A stretch of 64,000 nt of DNA. Origin: an uncultured Flavobacteriaceae bacterium (lineage in GTDB: Bacteria; Bacteroidota; Bacteroidia; Flavobacteriales; Flavobacteriaceae). The stretch is from the NCBI GenBank assembly GCA_934675205.1, contig CAKUPQ010000002.1, positions 310,001-374,000 of the forward strand, read 5' to 3'. A program made the translations under genes and the position numbers. The notes under the pieces are model-generated. The model did not search any database, had not been told where the DNA came from, and saw nothing but the letters and a program-made list of their open reading frames with translations. Numbering within the stretch: position 1 is the first letter of the stretch; every line of letters begins with the position of its first letter. Shown here one piece after another: positions 1 through 8,178 of this stretch.

Positions 1-1
1 A

Positions 2-634
2 TTAGCCTTTAAGCTCAAAAGAATCTTGATTTTTGAACCATTCCTGATTGATAGAATCTATATAATTCAGGAGTTCATCTTTTCCTTTTTCTTCCAAAGA
101 AGAAGTAACAAAGTATTCGGGAAATTCAGCCCAACCGTCTGCTAACATTTGCTTTTGAAAAACCGAAACATGGTGTTGTATTTTTGTTTTTCCGATTTTG
201 TCGGATTTGGTAAAAATAATCACAAACGGAATTTCGCTCTCTCCTAAATACCTTAAAAATTCAAGGTCTATTTTTTGGGCTTCGTGCCTGATGTCAATCA
301 AGACAAAAGCACAGACTAATTGCTGTCTTTTCTCGAAATAATCGGTTATGAATTGCTGAAAAGTGTTTTTTGTTTTTTTGGAAACTTTCGCATATCCGTA
401 ACCGGGTAAATCGACCAAAAACCAATTGGAATTGATTTTAAAATGATTGATAAGCTGTGTTTTTCCGGGTTTGGCAGAGGTTTTAGCGAGGTTTTTATTT
501 CCTGTCAGCATATTTATAAGCGAAGACTTTCCGACATTAGAACGTCCGATAAAAGCATACTCGGGTAGAGGCTCTTTCGGACATTTACTCACTTCGGAAT
601 TACTGATTATAAATTCTGCTGTATTGATTTTCAT
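2..634 (-). CDS. engB: Ribosome biogenesis GTP-binding protein EngB (YsxC/YihA)
   Basis: This cytoplasmic TRAFAC-class GTPase is needed for assembly of the large ribosomal subunit in bacteria where the family has been studied. The 210-residue protein shows G1 GRSNVGKS at residues 30-37, G3 DLPG at 75-78, G4 TKSD at 142-145 and G5 TSS near 177-179. The DLPGYGYAKV stretch is typical of EngB. Length is normal for the family and the stop codon lies at bases 2-4, so the gene is complete. The upstream region is filled by heptamer tandem repeats and no clear promoter box is visible. The assignment is very secure. Confidence 0.97.
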   Translation of the reverse strand: MKINTAEFIISNSEVSKCPKEPLPEYAFIGRSNVGKSSLINMLTGNKNLAKTSAKPGKTQLINHFKINSNWFLVDLPGYGYAKVSKKTKNTFQQFITDYFEKRQQLVCAFVLIDIRHEAQKIDLEFLRYLGESEIPFVIIFTKSDKIGKTKIQHHVSVFQKQMLADGWAEFPEYFVTSSLEEKGKDELLNYIDSINQEWFKNQDSFELKG

Positions 635-641
635 TTTTGTT

Positions 642-704
642 AGTTTACAGTTTACAGTTTACAGTTTACAGTTTACGGTTTACGGTTTACAGTTTACGGT
701 TAAC
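642..704. repeat. Heptamer tandem repeat (AGTTTAC)n
   Basis: Nine consecutive 7-bp units (AGTTTAC, some as GGTTTAC or GGTTAAC) fill the gap between the hydrolase stop codon and the engB start. Directly after them comes TGTAAACT, the inverse of one unit, so the end of the array can fold back. Similar heptamer arrays occur at 4537-4612. Confidence 0.9.
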
Positions 705-715
705 TGTAAACTAAT

Positions 716-1480
716 TTATAGTTCTCTTTTCAAAAGCCATTCATACATCAAGCGGTTGAACTCGTCCGGGTGTTCCATCATTGCTGCGTGTCCGCATTTG
801 TCTATCCAATACAAATCTGAATCGGGAAGTAATTTGTGGAATTCTTCTGCTACATCAGGAGGAGTTACTTGGTCTTGTTTTCCCCAAATAATACAGGTTG
901 GAGTAGCCATTTTAGGCAAATCTTTAGCCATATTATGACGGATAGCACTTTTGGCAATCGTTAGGGTTTTGATGAGCTTTATCCTGTCGTTTACGGTTGC
1001 GAAAACATCATCTACAATTTCTTTGGTTGCAATTTTCGGGTCATAAAATACATCTTCTGCTTTCTTTTTGATATATTCATAATCCCCGCGTTTTGGATAG
1101 CTTTCTCCCATTGCACTTTCGTAAAGCCCTGAACTTCCTGTAATTACAAGTCCGGCCATTTTTTCAGGATACATTTTGGTATGGTACAAAGCGATGTGTC
1201 CTCCGAGGGAATTTCCGAGGAGAATTACTTTTTCGAATCCTTTGTACGTGATGAAATCTTTAACGAATTTGGCAAAAGCCTTTACATTGGTTTTTAGTAT
1301 GGTTTGCGTGTATAAAGGCAATTCGGGAATAACAATTTTATATCCTTTTTCAGGAAAAAAGTTAGCCACTCCATCAAAGTTGCTTAATCCTCCCATAAGT
1401 CCGTGCAGGATTATGATTGGAGTTCCTTCGCCTTTTTCGTAATATGTATATTTTTTGTCTTTGTTTAGTTCTTTACTCAT
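716..1480 (-). CDS. Alpha/beta-fold hydrolase
   Basis: A 254-residue single-domain alpha/beta hydrolase without a signal peptide, so probably cytoplasmic. The oxyanion-loop HG lies at residues 26-27, the nucleophile elbow GNSLGG puts Ser at 91, the acid is probably Asp203 (GKQDQVTP) and the base His231 (CGHAAMMEHP). This is the order and spacing of esterases, C-C hydrolases and MhpC-like enzymes. The substrate cannot be read from the sequence. A TATATTTG box (1504-1511, minus strand) lies about 24 bases upstream. The gene is transcribed toward engB across the heptamer repeats. Confidence 0.85.
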   Translation of the reverse strand: MSKELNKDKKYTYYEKGEGTPIIILHGLMGGLSNFDGVANFFPEKGYKIVIPELPLYTQTILKTNVKAFAKFVKDFITYKGFEKVILLGNSLGGHIALYHTKMYPEKMAGLVITGSSGLYESAMGESYPKRGDYEYIKKKAEDVFYDPKIATKEIVDDVFATVNDRIKLIKTLTIAKSAIRHNMAKDLPKMATPTCIIWGKQDQVTPPDVAEEFHKLLPDSDLYWIDKCGHAAMMEHPDEFNRLMYEWLLKREL

Positions 1481-1503
1481 TTTCTGTCTTTTCCAAATTC
1501 AGA

Positions 1504-1511
1504 CAAATATA
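1504..1511 (-). promoter_or_regulatory. Promoter -7 box TATATTTG for the hydrolase
   Basis: This exactly matches the Bacteroidota -7 consensus TAnnTTTG on the minus strand, 24 bases before the hydrolase ATG. No convincing -33 TTTG was found. Confidence 0.5.
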
Positions 1512-1611
1512 GTGTTTATCGAATAAATTAAAATAATTGTTAGAGATTTTTTTTATTTTGATTGATGACAGAAGAAAATAAAATTTATTTTAATCTGTAA
1601 CAAAAACAGAT

Positions 1612-1619
1612 TATCTTTG
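1612..1619 (+). promoter_or_regulatory. Promoter -7 box TATCTTTG for the ABC exporter
   Basis: An exact TAnnTTTG match 33 bases upstream of the chosen ABC ATPase start at 1653. It makes the longer in-frame start at 1617 unlikely, because that codon overlaps the box. Confidence 0.5.
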
Positions 1620-1652
1620 ACTCATTTATATGATAAAACCAAAAATTTTAAA

Positions 1653-2576
1653 ATGCCAAACATACTCGAAGTAAAAAACGTAATTAAAAAATACGGAAAT
1701 TATACAGCTCTTAATGATGTTTCGATAACCGTCCCACAAGGAAGCATTTACGGACTTTTAGGGCCAAACGGGGCAGGGAAAACTTCACTTATCCGAATTA
1801 TCAACCAAATCACAATGCCCGATTCGGGAGCGATTTTTTTGGACGGAGAAAAATTAGCACCTCATCACGTACAACATATCGGGTATATGCCTGAAGAACG
1901 AGGACTTTATAAAACGATGAAAGTCGGAGAACAAGCTCTGTATTTGGCTCAACTCAAAGGACTTTCTAAAGCAGAAGCCAAAAAACAACTTGATTTTTGG
2001 TTCGAACGTTTCGGAATTCAGGAATGGTGGAACAAAAAAATATCCGAGCTTTCCAAAGGAATGGCTCAAAAAGTGCAGTTTATTGTTACGGTGCTTCACA
2101 AACCGAAATTACTCATATTTGACGAGCCTTTTTCGGGATTTGACCCTGTAAATGCCAACCTTATCAAAGACGAAATTTTAGAACTCAAAAAACAGGGAGC
2201 AACCGTAATTTTTTCTACCCACAGAATGGAAAGTGTGGAGGAATTGTGTGATGAAATTGCCCTTATCAACAAATCTCAAAAACTGATTGAAGGAAATCTG
2301 ATTGATGTCAAAAAACAATACAGAACCAATACGTTTGAAGTGGGAGTTTTAACAGATAATATCGAAGGGTTGATGTATGACATTACCCAGAAATTTTCTG
2401 TGGCTCAAACTGATTTCAAATCGTTGAATGACGAATTGAAATTAGATATTTCGTTGGGAGAACATTCCTCAAACGAGCTTTTGAAAACCCTTTCGGAAAG
2501 AGGAACTGTAACCCATTTTACAGAAAAAATACCGAGTGTAAACGAAATATTTATCAGAACGGTAAAAGGAGAGTAA
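1653..2576 (+). CDS. ABC transporter ATP-binding protein (NatA-like)
   Basis: A 307-residue cytoplasmic ATPase subunit that powers the permease encoded next. It has Walker A GPNGAGKT at 37-44, signature LSKGM at 133-137 (degenerate LSGGQ), Walker B LLIFDEP at 153-159 and switch His190 in STHRM. The last 80 residues form the C-terminal extension common in NatA/DrrA-type exporters. I chose the ATG at 1653 because residues from there (MPNILEV) match the family start and the upstream promoter box overlaps the alternative TTG-type start. The substrate is unknown. NatAB homologues export sodium or drugs, but that is not shown here. Confidence 0.9.
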   Translation: MPNILEVKNVIKKYGNYTALNDVSITVPQGSIYGLLGPNGAGKTSLIRIINQITMPDSGAIFLDGEKLAPHHVQHIGYMPEERGLYKTMKVGEQALYLAQLKGLSKAEAKKQLDFWFERFGIQEWWNKKISELSKGMAQKVQFIVTVLHKPKLLIFDEPFSGFDPVNANLIKDEILELKKQGATVIFSTHRMESVEELCDEIALINKSQKLIEGNLIDVKKQYRTNTFEVGVLTDNIEGLMYDITQKFSVAQTDFKSLNDELKLDISLGEHSSNELLKTLSERGTVTHFTEKIPSVNEIFIRTVKGE

Positions 2577-2649
2577 TCAGTTTACAGTCACAGTTTTCAG
2601 TAAGCAGTACGTCACATTATACAATATACAGAAATACAATATACAAAAA

Positions 2650-3972
2650 ATGAGCATATTATCATTAATCATAAAAAGAGAATTTATAGCCAAAGTCCGT
2701 AACAAATCGTTTATTGTGATGACTTTTTTGAGTCCGTTATTATTTGTCGGAATGGCAGTTTTAATCGGATATTTAGCGAATATAAATCAAGGAGAAGTCA
2801 AGAAAATTGCTGTTTTTGATAAAGGAAATTTCTTTACGAAAGACGAGCTTGTTAATGACAAAAAATACGAATATCAGTATTTGTCGGATATGGATTTTGA
2901 CAAAGCCAAAGAAATTGCTTCCGAGAGTTACGAAGCTCTTTTGTATGTTCCTGAAAATGTGGATAAAAAGGAGTTGACGACCAAAATCGAATATTTGTCG
3001 GATAATAGTCCGAGTATGGATTTTATCTATAAACTGGAGAATATTATCGAAGATAAAATCACAAAACTGAATATCGAAAGCTCGGGAGTGGATTATTCGA
3101 TTATCGAAAATTCCAAAGCTAAAGCGAATATTCATCTGGCAAAATTCTCGGGAGAAGACAGTATCAAAGGACTCAACGGAATCAAAGTGGCAATCGGTTC
3201 GATTTTCGGGTATTTGATTATGATGTTCATTATGATTTACGGAAATTTCGTGATGCGAAGCGTTATCGAAGAAAAAACCAACCGTATTATCGAAATCATC
3301 GTTTCGTCTGTAAAGCCTTTTCAACTGATGATGGGAAAAATCCTCGGAAATTCATTAGCAGGATTGTTGCAATTCTTTATTTGGGCTGTTGTGGGAGTGG
3401 TATTGTATTTTGCTGCAGCAAGTTTTTTAGGGCTGAATATGGGAAGTAGTACTTCGGCTCTAAACGAAGTAAGTTCACAGGTTTCGGAGTCGGACAAAGC
3501 TCAGATAATGCAAACTATTTCGATGTATTTCCAAACGATTATCAGTGATTTACCTTGGGTAACGATTCTTATTTCGTTTTTCGTATTTTTTGCAGGAGGG
3601 TATTTTCTGTATAGCTCGGTTTATGCGGCAATTGGAGCAGCAGTGGATAACGAAACCGATTCACAACAATTCCTGATGCCGATTATAATGCCTTTGATGT
3701 TAGCTGTTTACATCGGATTTTTTACAGTAATGGACGACCCACACGGTTCGGTAGCAGTAGTTTTCTCGCTTATTCCGTTTACTTCTCCGATTGTGATGTT
3801 AATGCGGATTCCGTTCGGAGTTCCTGTTTGGCAGATTATTTTGAGTGTCGTTTTGTTGTATGCTACATTCTTTTTCATCGTGTGGGCAGCAGCCAAAATT
3901 TACAGAGTCGGAATTTTGATGTACGGTAAAAAACCAACTTGGAAGGAATTGTATAAATGGTTGAAATATTAA
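2650..3972 (+). CDS. ABC-2 type transporter permease (NatB-like)
   Basis: A 440-residue integral membrane subunit. One hydrophobic helix lies near residues 22-43, then a large polar loop of about 130 residues predicted outside the cytoplasm, then five or six helices from about 175 to 425. The motif VIEEKTNRIIEIIVSSVKPFQLMMGK just before the second half is typical of ABC-2/NatB permeases. It lies 73 bases after the ATPase gene on the same strand, so the two probably form one exporter and operon. The intergenic stretch contains short CAGTTTACAGT-like repeats rather than a promoter. Confidence 0.9.
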   Translation: MSILSLIIKREFIAKVRNKSFIVMTFLSPLLFVGMAVLIGYLANINQGEVKKIAVFDKGNFFTKDELVNDKKYEYQYLSDMDFDKAKEIASESYEALLYVPENVDKKELTTKIEYLSDNSPSMDFIYKLENIIEDKITKLNIESSGVDYSIIENSKAKANIHLAKFSGEDSIKGLNGIKVAIGSIFGYLIMMFIMIYGNFVMRSVIEEKTNRIIEIIVSSVKPFQLMMGKILGNSLAGLLQFFIWAVVGVVLYFAAASFLGLNMGSSTSALNEVSSQVSESDKAQIMQTISMYFQTIISDLPWVTILISFFVFFAGGYFLYSSVYAAIGAAVDNETDSQQFLMPIIMPLMLAVYIGFFTVMDDPHGSVAVVFSLIPFTSPIVMLMRIPFGVPVWQIILSVVLLYATFFFIVWAAAKIYRVGILMYGKKPTWKELYKWLKY

Positions 3973-4011
3973 TAATTACGAATTTCAAATTACGAATTAC
4001 GAAAACTTTAT

Positions 4012-4055
4012 AACCTCATAACTACATAACCTCATAACTACATAACCTCATAACC
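4012..4055. repeat. 16-bp tandem repeat upstream of the CYTH gene
   Basis: About 2.75 copies of AACCTCATAACTACAT end eight bases before the CYTH start codon. It is preceded at 3972-4001 by an AATTACGAATT-type dispersed repeat. Confidence 0.85.
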
Positions 4056-4063
4056 TTAAAAAT

Positions 4064-4534
4064 ATGTTAGAAATCGAAAGAAAGTTTTTAGTCAAATCAG
4101 AGGCTTATAAGGCTTTAGCCTCTAAACAATACCGGATTGTTCAGGGTTTTTTGAATTCTAATCCTGAAAGGGTAGTGAGGGTTCGTATCAAAGAAGACAA
4201 GGGCTTTTTGACTGTTAAAGGGAAAAGCGATATTTCGGGACTTACCCGTTTTGAGTGGGAAGTGGAGATTTCGTTGGAAGATGCAGAAAACTTGCTCAAA
4301 ATTTGTGAAAAAGGAAGCATCGAAAAAATCCGTTACGAAGTAATTGTCGAGGGAAAAACCTTTGAAGTAGATGAATTTTTCGGAAACAACAAAGGACTGA
4401 CCATTGCAGAAATTGAACTCGAAGACAAGCTCGAAACTTTCAAACGTCCGTCTTGGTTAGGCGAAGAAGTAACAGGGCAAACCCAATACTACAACTCTAA
4501 TCTGATAGAAAATCCTTATTCAAATTGGGAGTAA
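4064..4534 (+). CDS. CYTH domain protein (class IV adenylate cyclase/triphosphatase fold)
   Basis: A 156-residue single-domain protein that opens with the CYTH hallmark ExExK (residues 3-7, EIERK). It is followed by alternating basic and acidic strands (RVRIKEDKGFLTVKG, ELEDK) that line the triphosphate tunnel in the family. Bacterial members of this size usually hydrolyse inorganic triphosphate with a divalent metal, and a few make cAMP; which applies here is not visible. The gene is complete and flanked on both sides by tandem repeats. It has no obvious operon partner. Confidence 0.9.
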   Translation: MLEIERKFLVKSEAYKALASKQYRIVQGFLNSNPERVVRVRIKEDKGFLTVKGKSDISGLTRFEWEVEISLEDAENLLKICEKGSIEKIRYEVIVEGKTFEVDEFFGNNKGLTIAEIELEDKLETFKRPSWLGEEVTGQTQYYNSNLIENPYSNWE

Positions 4535-4536
4535 GC

Positions 4537-4612
4537 AGTTATCGGTTATCAGTTATCAGTTATCAGTTATCAGTTATCAGACCATTAACCATTAACCATC
4601 AACCATCAACCA
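4537..4612. repeat. Two adjacent heptamer tandem arrays
   Basis: Positions 4537-4580 hold six copies of AGTTATC (one as GGTTATC). Positions 4581-4612 hold about four and a half copies of ACCATTA/ACCATCA. The second array overlaps the 3' end of the minus-strand ACP-phosphodiesterase gene and supplies its last codons and its stop (4599-4601). Confidence 0.9.
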
Positions 4613-5192
4613 ATTCCCTTAATTTTTTCTTGGATTCAGTCCTTAAATCCTCAAAAAACAGCGTGAATTCCGATTCAAATTCGGAATAATATTCCTTTAA
4701 TTCATTTATCGAAAAACGCATTTTGGATTTGTTTTTCGTACGATAATCCATTTGCGAAAGGATAATTTCCAACTCGTCTAAAAACTGATAGTTATAGAGC
4801 CAGTTTCCCTTTTCCATATAAGGCAAGAGATGTTTGGTTTTATCGGTCAGAACATCATAATTCTCACGAAGTGAAGTATAGAAATGCTGTACAAAATCAC
4901 TTAAATTTTCATCGGAATAATTGCTCCAGTTTTTACACAGAAAATGGTCGTAAAACATATCCACAATCACACCCGAATAATGGCTGTATTTTTCGTGAAG
5001 TTTTTTGGTACTTTGCCTGAAAACAGGGTGCGAATCGGTATAAGAATCAATAAAGCGATGTAACAAAATCCCGGTTTTTATTTTCGGAGGATAGTTTTCA
5101 TAATCTTTCCCTCTGATTCCGTCAGCCATAAAATTCCCGATTTTTATGAGTTCGTCATTTCCTGATAAATATATGTGAGCTAAAAAATTCAT
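4599..5192 (-). CDS. Acyl carrier protein phosphodiesterase-like protein (DUF479)
   Basis: A 197-residue protein of the AcpH/DUF479 family. Members remove the phosphopantetheine arm from acyl carrier protein using an HD-type metal centre. The N-terminus MNFLAHIYLSG is the family signature, and the histidine and aspartate patterns LLHRFIDSYTD and DMFYDHFL are present. The final residues and the stop fall inside a heptamer tandem repeat. It starts 33 bases after yaaA on the same strand with no separate promoter box, so the two are probably co-transcribed. Confidence 0.85.
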   Translation of the reverse strand: MNFLAHIYLSGNDELIKIGNFMADGIRGKDYENYPPKIKTGILLHRFIDSYTDSHPVFRQSTKKLHEKYSHYSGVIVDMFYDHFLCKNWSNYSDENLSDFVQHFYTSLRENYDVLTDKTKHLLPYMEKGNWLYNYQFLDELEIILSQMDYRTKNKSKMRFSINELKEYYSEFESEFTLFFEDLRTESKKKLRELVDG

Positions 5193-5225
5193 TTTTTATG
5201 AGATATTTTTTCTTCGGACTTCGGA

Positions 5226-5984
5226 CTACCTTGTAAAAACCAATTTATTTCCTTTGGAAAGGTTCTCGTCAAACCGATAATTTTCCGAATTAAATCCTTT
5301 TAAATCTTCGATTGTTTTGCAATTATTATCGATGATGTATCGAACCATAAGCCCTCGTGCTTTTTTAGCAAAAAAGCTGATTGTTTTGAGTTTTCCGTCT
5401 TTATAATCTTTAAATTCGGGAGTGATATGTATTCCTTTAAGTGTCTTGAAATCAATTACATCAGCATATTCTTTACTTGCCAGATTGATGAATAATTCGT
5501 TTTCGGATAATTCGTTATTTAAGGATTCCGTAACGGTTTTTTTCCAGAATTCATACAGATTTTTGGCTTTTCCGACAGTAAGGTTTGTTCCCATCTCCAA
5601 CCGATAGGGCTGAATTAAATCAAGTGGTTTTAAAACGCCGTACAATCCGGAGAGAATCCGAAGCTTGTCTTGTAATTTGTCTAATTTACTACTCGGAATC
5701 GTATAAGCATCAAGACCTGTATAAACATCTCCGTTAAAAGCATAAACAGCAGGACGTGCATTTTCAACCGAAAAAGGCAGATCCCATTCTTGGTTTCGGG
5801 TGTAATTCAGTTCGGCTAATTTATCCGAAATAGACATCAGTTCCGAAAGCTGTTTCGGATTTTTCTTTTTCAAGACGTTATTGATAGTTCCCGATTTGTC
5901 TAAAAACGAACTTTCCGAAAATTTCTTTGTCGGGAGTTTAGTTTCAAAATCTAATGATTTGGCAGGGGATATGATGATTTTCAT
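5226..5984 (-). CDS. yaaA: Peroxide stress protein YaaA (DUF328/UPF0246)
   Basis: A 252-residue YaaA-family protein. In E. coli, YaaA lowers intracellular free iron during hydrogen peroxide stress and protects [16 protein letters not shown] at the N-terminus and [21 protein letters not shown] near the middle are the conserved family blocks. The start at 5984 is preferred over one 10 codons upstream because the family begins at MKIIISPAK and because a TATATTTG promoter box (6002-6009) would overlap the longer start. It is the first gene of a likely two-gene operon with the DUF479 gene. Confidence 0.93.
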   Translation of the reverse strand: MKIIISPAKSLDFETKLPTKKFSESSFLDKSGTINNVLKKKNPKQLSELMSISDKLAELNYTRNQEWDLPFSVENARPAVYAFNGDVYTGLDAYTIPSSKLDKLQDKLRILSGLYGVLKPLDLIQPYRLEMGTNLTVGKAKNLYEFWKKTVTESLNNELSENELFINLASKEYADVIDFKTLKGIHITPEFKDYKDGKLKTISFFAKKARGLMVRYIIDNNCKTIEDLKGFNSENYRFDENLSKGNKLVFTR

Positions 5985-6001
5985 AGTTTTTTGCTTTAGC
6001 A

Positions 6002-6009
6002 CAAATATA
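6002..6009 (-). promoter_or_regulatory. Promoter -7 box TATATTTG for yaaA
   Basis: Exact TAnnTTTG match on the minus strand, 17 bases before the yaaA ATG at 5984. This supports the shorter start. Confidence 0.5.
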
Positions 6010-6083
6010 GCCAAAACATTCCATAAATAAAAAGTGTTGATAAAAGGCTGTATTTTTATTTAGAATAAGTAAAAAGAAATTTA

Positions 6084-6091
6084 TACTTTTG
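6084..6091 (+). promoter_or_regulatory. Promoter -7 box TACTTTTG, 5 bases before the start codon
   Basis: TAnnTTTG match ending five bases before the ATG at 6097. Since transcription in this phylum starts about 4-7 bases after the box, the mRNA would be leaderless or nearly so. Confidence 0.5.
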
Positions 6092-6096
6092 TTCCA

Positions 6097-6345
6097 ATGA
6101 AAGAAAGAGAAAAAACGGTCTATTTCTGTGACGGAAAAAAGTGCTGTAAGTACAACAAAGAGGCAAAAAGCTGTTTGGAAGAGCTTATTGGCTGTTCGGG
6201 ATTATGCATTTCGTTGGAAAAAATGAAATGTCAGGGGAAATGCAAAAGTGCCCCCGTTTTCTACATCGAACACAAGGATATTTATAAAAAAGAAGTTACC
6301 AAAAAGAAAGCTAAAAAGCTGTTTGAAAAGCATTTGGCATCATAA
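6097..6345 (+). CDS. Small cysteine-rich (2Fe-2S) ferredoxin-like protein
   Basis: An 82-residue cytoplasmic protein with cysteines at about 11, 16, 17, 26, 33, 37, 45 and 49. The pattern of an early CxxxxC and a later CQGKC (Cx3C), in a thioredoxin-like strand layout ending in a Lys-rich helix, resembles thioredoxin-fold [2Fe-2S] ferredoxins. The partner and reaction are unknown. The gene converges tail to tail with the ClC transporter gene, one base apart. A Zn-binding role cannot be excluded. Confidence 0.6.
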   Translation: MKEREKTVYFCDGKKCCKYNKEAKSCLEELIGCSGLCISLEKMKCQGKCKSAPVFYIEHKDIYKKEVTKKKAKKLFEKHLAS

Positions 6346-6346
6346 A

Positions 6347-8140
6347 TTACTCTACTCGCATAGATTTAAGTTGATTTCTGTACTGCTCTAAAATTTTGAG
6401 TTTAGAAACAAATCCGTAGTATTTTTTGTCTTTTATAATCGGAAGAAAATCCTGTTCCGAAAGTTCTAATTTTTCGAGCATTATATAAATGGAGTTTTCG
6501 TAATAAATCACATTTTCGAGAGGTTTCATTATTTCCGAAATTTTAGAATATTTTACCTGAAAATTATTGAAAACAATATTTCGTATGCGGTCAAAATCAA
6601 GAACTCCGATAATTTTTTCGTTTTGGTCAATTACGGCAAAATTCCTTTGATTTGTCTGGGAAACAATTTCAACCAGATGTTCTAAATTTTCGTCGGGTTT
6701 CAGGGTTTGGTAATCTTTGATTAAGATTTTGTCCAATGAAATGCTTGACAGAATATTTCGGTCTTTGTTGCTTGTGAATGCCTCGCCTTTTTTGGCTAAT
6801 TTTTTAACGTCCATTGAATAGGCTTCGTATTTTTTGGAAACACCAAAGCTAATCGAAGACACAATTAAAAGCGGAATCATAAGCGAATAACCCGCAGATA
6901 TTTCCCCGATTAAGAAAATGGCAGTCAGAGGAGCGTGGAATAATCCACTAAAAACCCCAGCCATTCCCACCAAAGTAAAACTCGAAACAGGAAGTTTTAC
7001 CAGATTTGTCAGGTTTACCAAATAGGAAAAAAGGAATCCGAGATACGAGCCCACAAACAAGGAGGGAGCAAAATTCCCTCCGTTTCCTCCGCTGTTCAGA
7101 GTAAAACCGACCGCAAAAACTTTCAGAAAAGAAGCCAATCCGACAAAAACAAGCAAAGCCCAATGACTATCTTTAAAGTCTGAAAAAATGGTATCTTCCA
7201 AAAGCTGACTCGGATTATCCCCAGACAGCACTTTGATACTTTCGTACCCTTGTCCGAAAAGCGTAGGAATGACGAATATGAGTAGTGCCAAAAGCGATGC
7301 TCCGTAAATTGCTTTTCGATACGGGCTTACTTTCAGACGGCTGAAATAAGCAGTAACTTTTTGAAAATTACGAGAATAATACACCGAAAACCAACCTGTT
7401 ATCAATCCTAAAATCACATAAAACCAAATGTCGTTCAGTTCAAAGTTCTGTTTTTGGTAAAAGTGCATCAGGATATTTTCGTTCAGCAAAAGCCCCGAAA
7501 TAATTGCTCCCGTAGCAGCCGAAATCATAATCGGAATAAAAGCGGTAATGCTCACATCTGCCAAAATCACTTCGATAGCAAACAAAACTCCTGCAATTGG
7601 AGCATTGAAAGCGGCAGCCGTTGCAGCAGCCACTCCACAAGCTAAAAGAAGTGTTCGTTCCTTATAACTCAATTTGAAATATTGGGCAAAATTAGACCCG
7701 AAAGCAGCTCCCGTAATCGCAACGGGTGATTCGACTCCTGCACTTCCCCCGAAACCAACCGTAAGCGAGTTGGTAAGGATTTGAGCATACATCTGTCTTT
7801 TTGGAAGTACGCTTTTTTTCCGTGCAACAGAATACATAATCTGTGAGAATCCTTTTTCGATATGTCCTCCTAAAAAGCGTTGTACCACAAAAACGGTAAG
7901 TAAAATCCCGATAACAGGAAGAATACTATTACTATACGGAAGTTTGAGGATTCCGTCAATATAATTGGCAGATAGAAAAACCCAATGGGCAAAGGATTTC
8001 AAAAGCACAACTCCAATTCCTGCAAATATTCCGACAATAACACTTGCAATCAAAAGGAATTGCCTTGGAGTGGTAACGAGTTTTATCCACACCAAAAAAT
8101 AAAGGATAATTTTTCCTATATTTTGAATTGCCTTTATCAT
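6347..8140 (-). CDS. ClC family chloride channel/transporter with CBS domains
   Basis: A 597-residue inner-membrane ClC protein. The selectivity-filter segment GSAGVESP (132-139) carries the gating glutamate, Glu137. The second motif GGNFAPSLF (family GxFxP) lies near 350. Roughly ten or more hydrophobic segments span residues 20-440. A C-terminal cytosolic pair of CBS domains (about 465-590) probably senses adenine nucleotides or ionic strength. Family members are chloride channels or chloride/proton exchangers, and I cannot tell which. A TATCTTTG box ends five bases before the ATG. Confidence 0.93.
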   Translation of the reverse strand: MIKAIQNIGKIILYFLVWIKLVTTPRQFLLIASVIVGIFAGIGVVLLKSFAHWVFLSANYIDGILKLPYSNSILPVIGILLTVFVVQRFLGGHIEKGFSQIMYSVARKKSVLPKRQMYAQILTNSLTVGFGGSAGVESPVAITGAAFGSNFAQYFKLSYKERTLLLACGVAAATAAAFNAPIAGVLFAIEVILADVSITAFIPIMISAATGAIISGLLLNENILMHFYQKQNFELNDIWFYVILGLITGWFSVYYSRNFQKVTAYFSRLKVSPYRKAIYGASLLALLIFVIPTLFGQGYESIKVLSGDNPSQLLEDTIFSDFKDSHWALLVFVGLASFLKVFAVGFTLNSGGNGGNFAPSLFVGSYLGFLFSYLVNLTNLVKLPVSSFTLVGMAGVFSGLFHAPLTAIFLIGEISAGYSLMIPLLIVSSISFGVSKKYEAYSMDVKKLAKKGEAFTSNKDRNILSSISLDKILIKDYQTLKPDENLEHLVEIVSQTNQRNFAVIDQNEKIIGVLDFDRIRNIVFNNFQVKYSKISEIMKPLENVIYYENSIYIMLEKLELSEQDFLPIIKDKKYYGFVSKLKILEQYRNQLKSMRVE

Positions 8141-8145
8141 TGTGG

Positions 8146-8153
8146 CAAAGATA
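8146..8153 (-). promoter_or_regulatory. Promoter -7 box TATCTTTG, 5 bases before the ClC start
   Basis: Minus-strand TAnnTTTG match (CAAAGATA on the plus strand) separated from the ClC start codon by five bases. It is one of the near-leaderless group. Confidence 0.5.
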
Positions 8154-8178
8154 GAAGAATTATGTGAAAAATAAAGGA

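Noticed and set aside
642..704. Regular repeats that could be read as a small CRISPR array
   Set aside because: The units are 7 bp with no spacers. It is a simple tandem repeat, and no cas genes are present.
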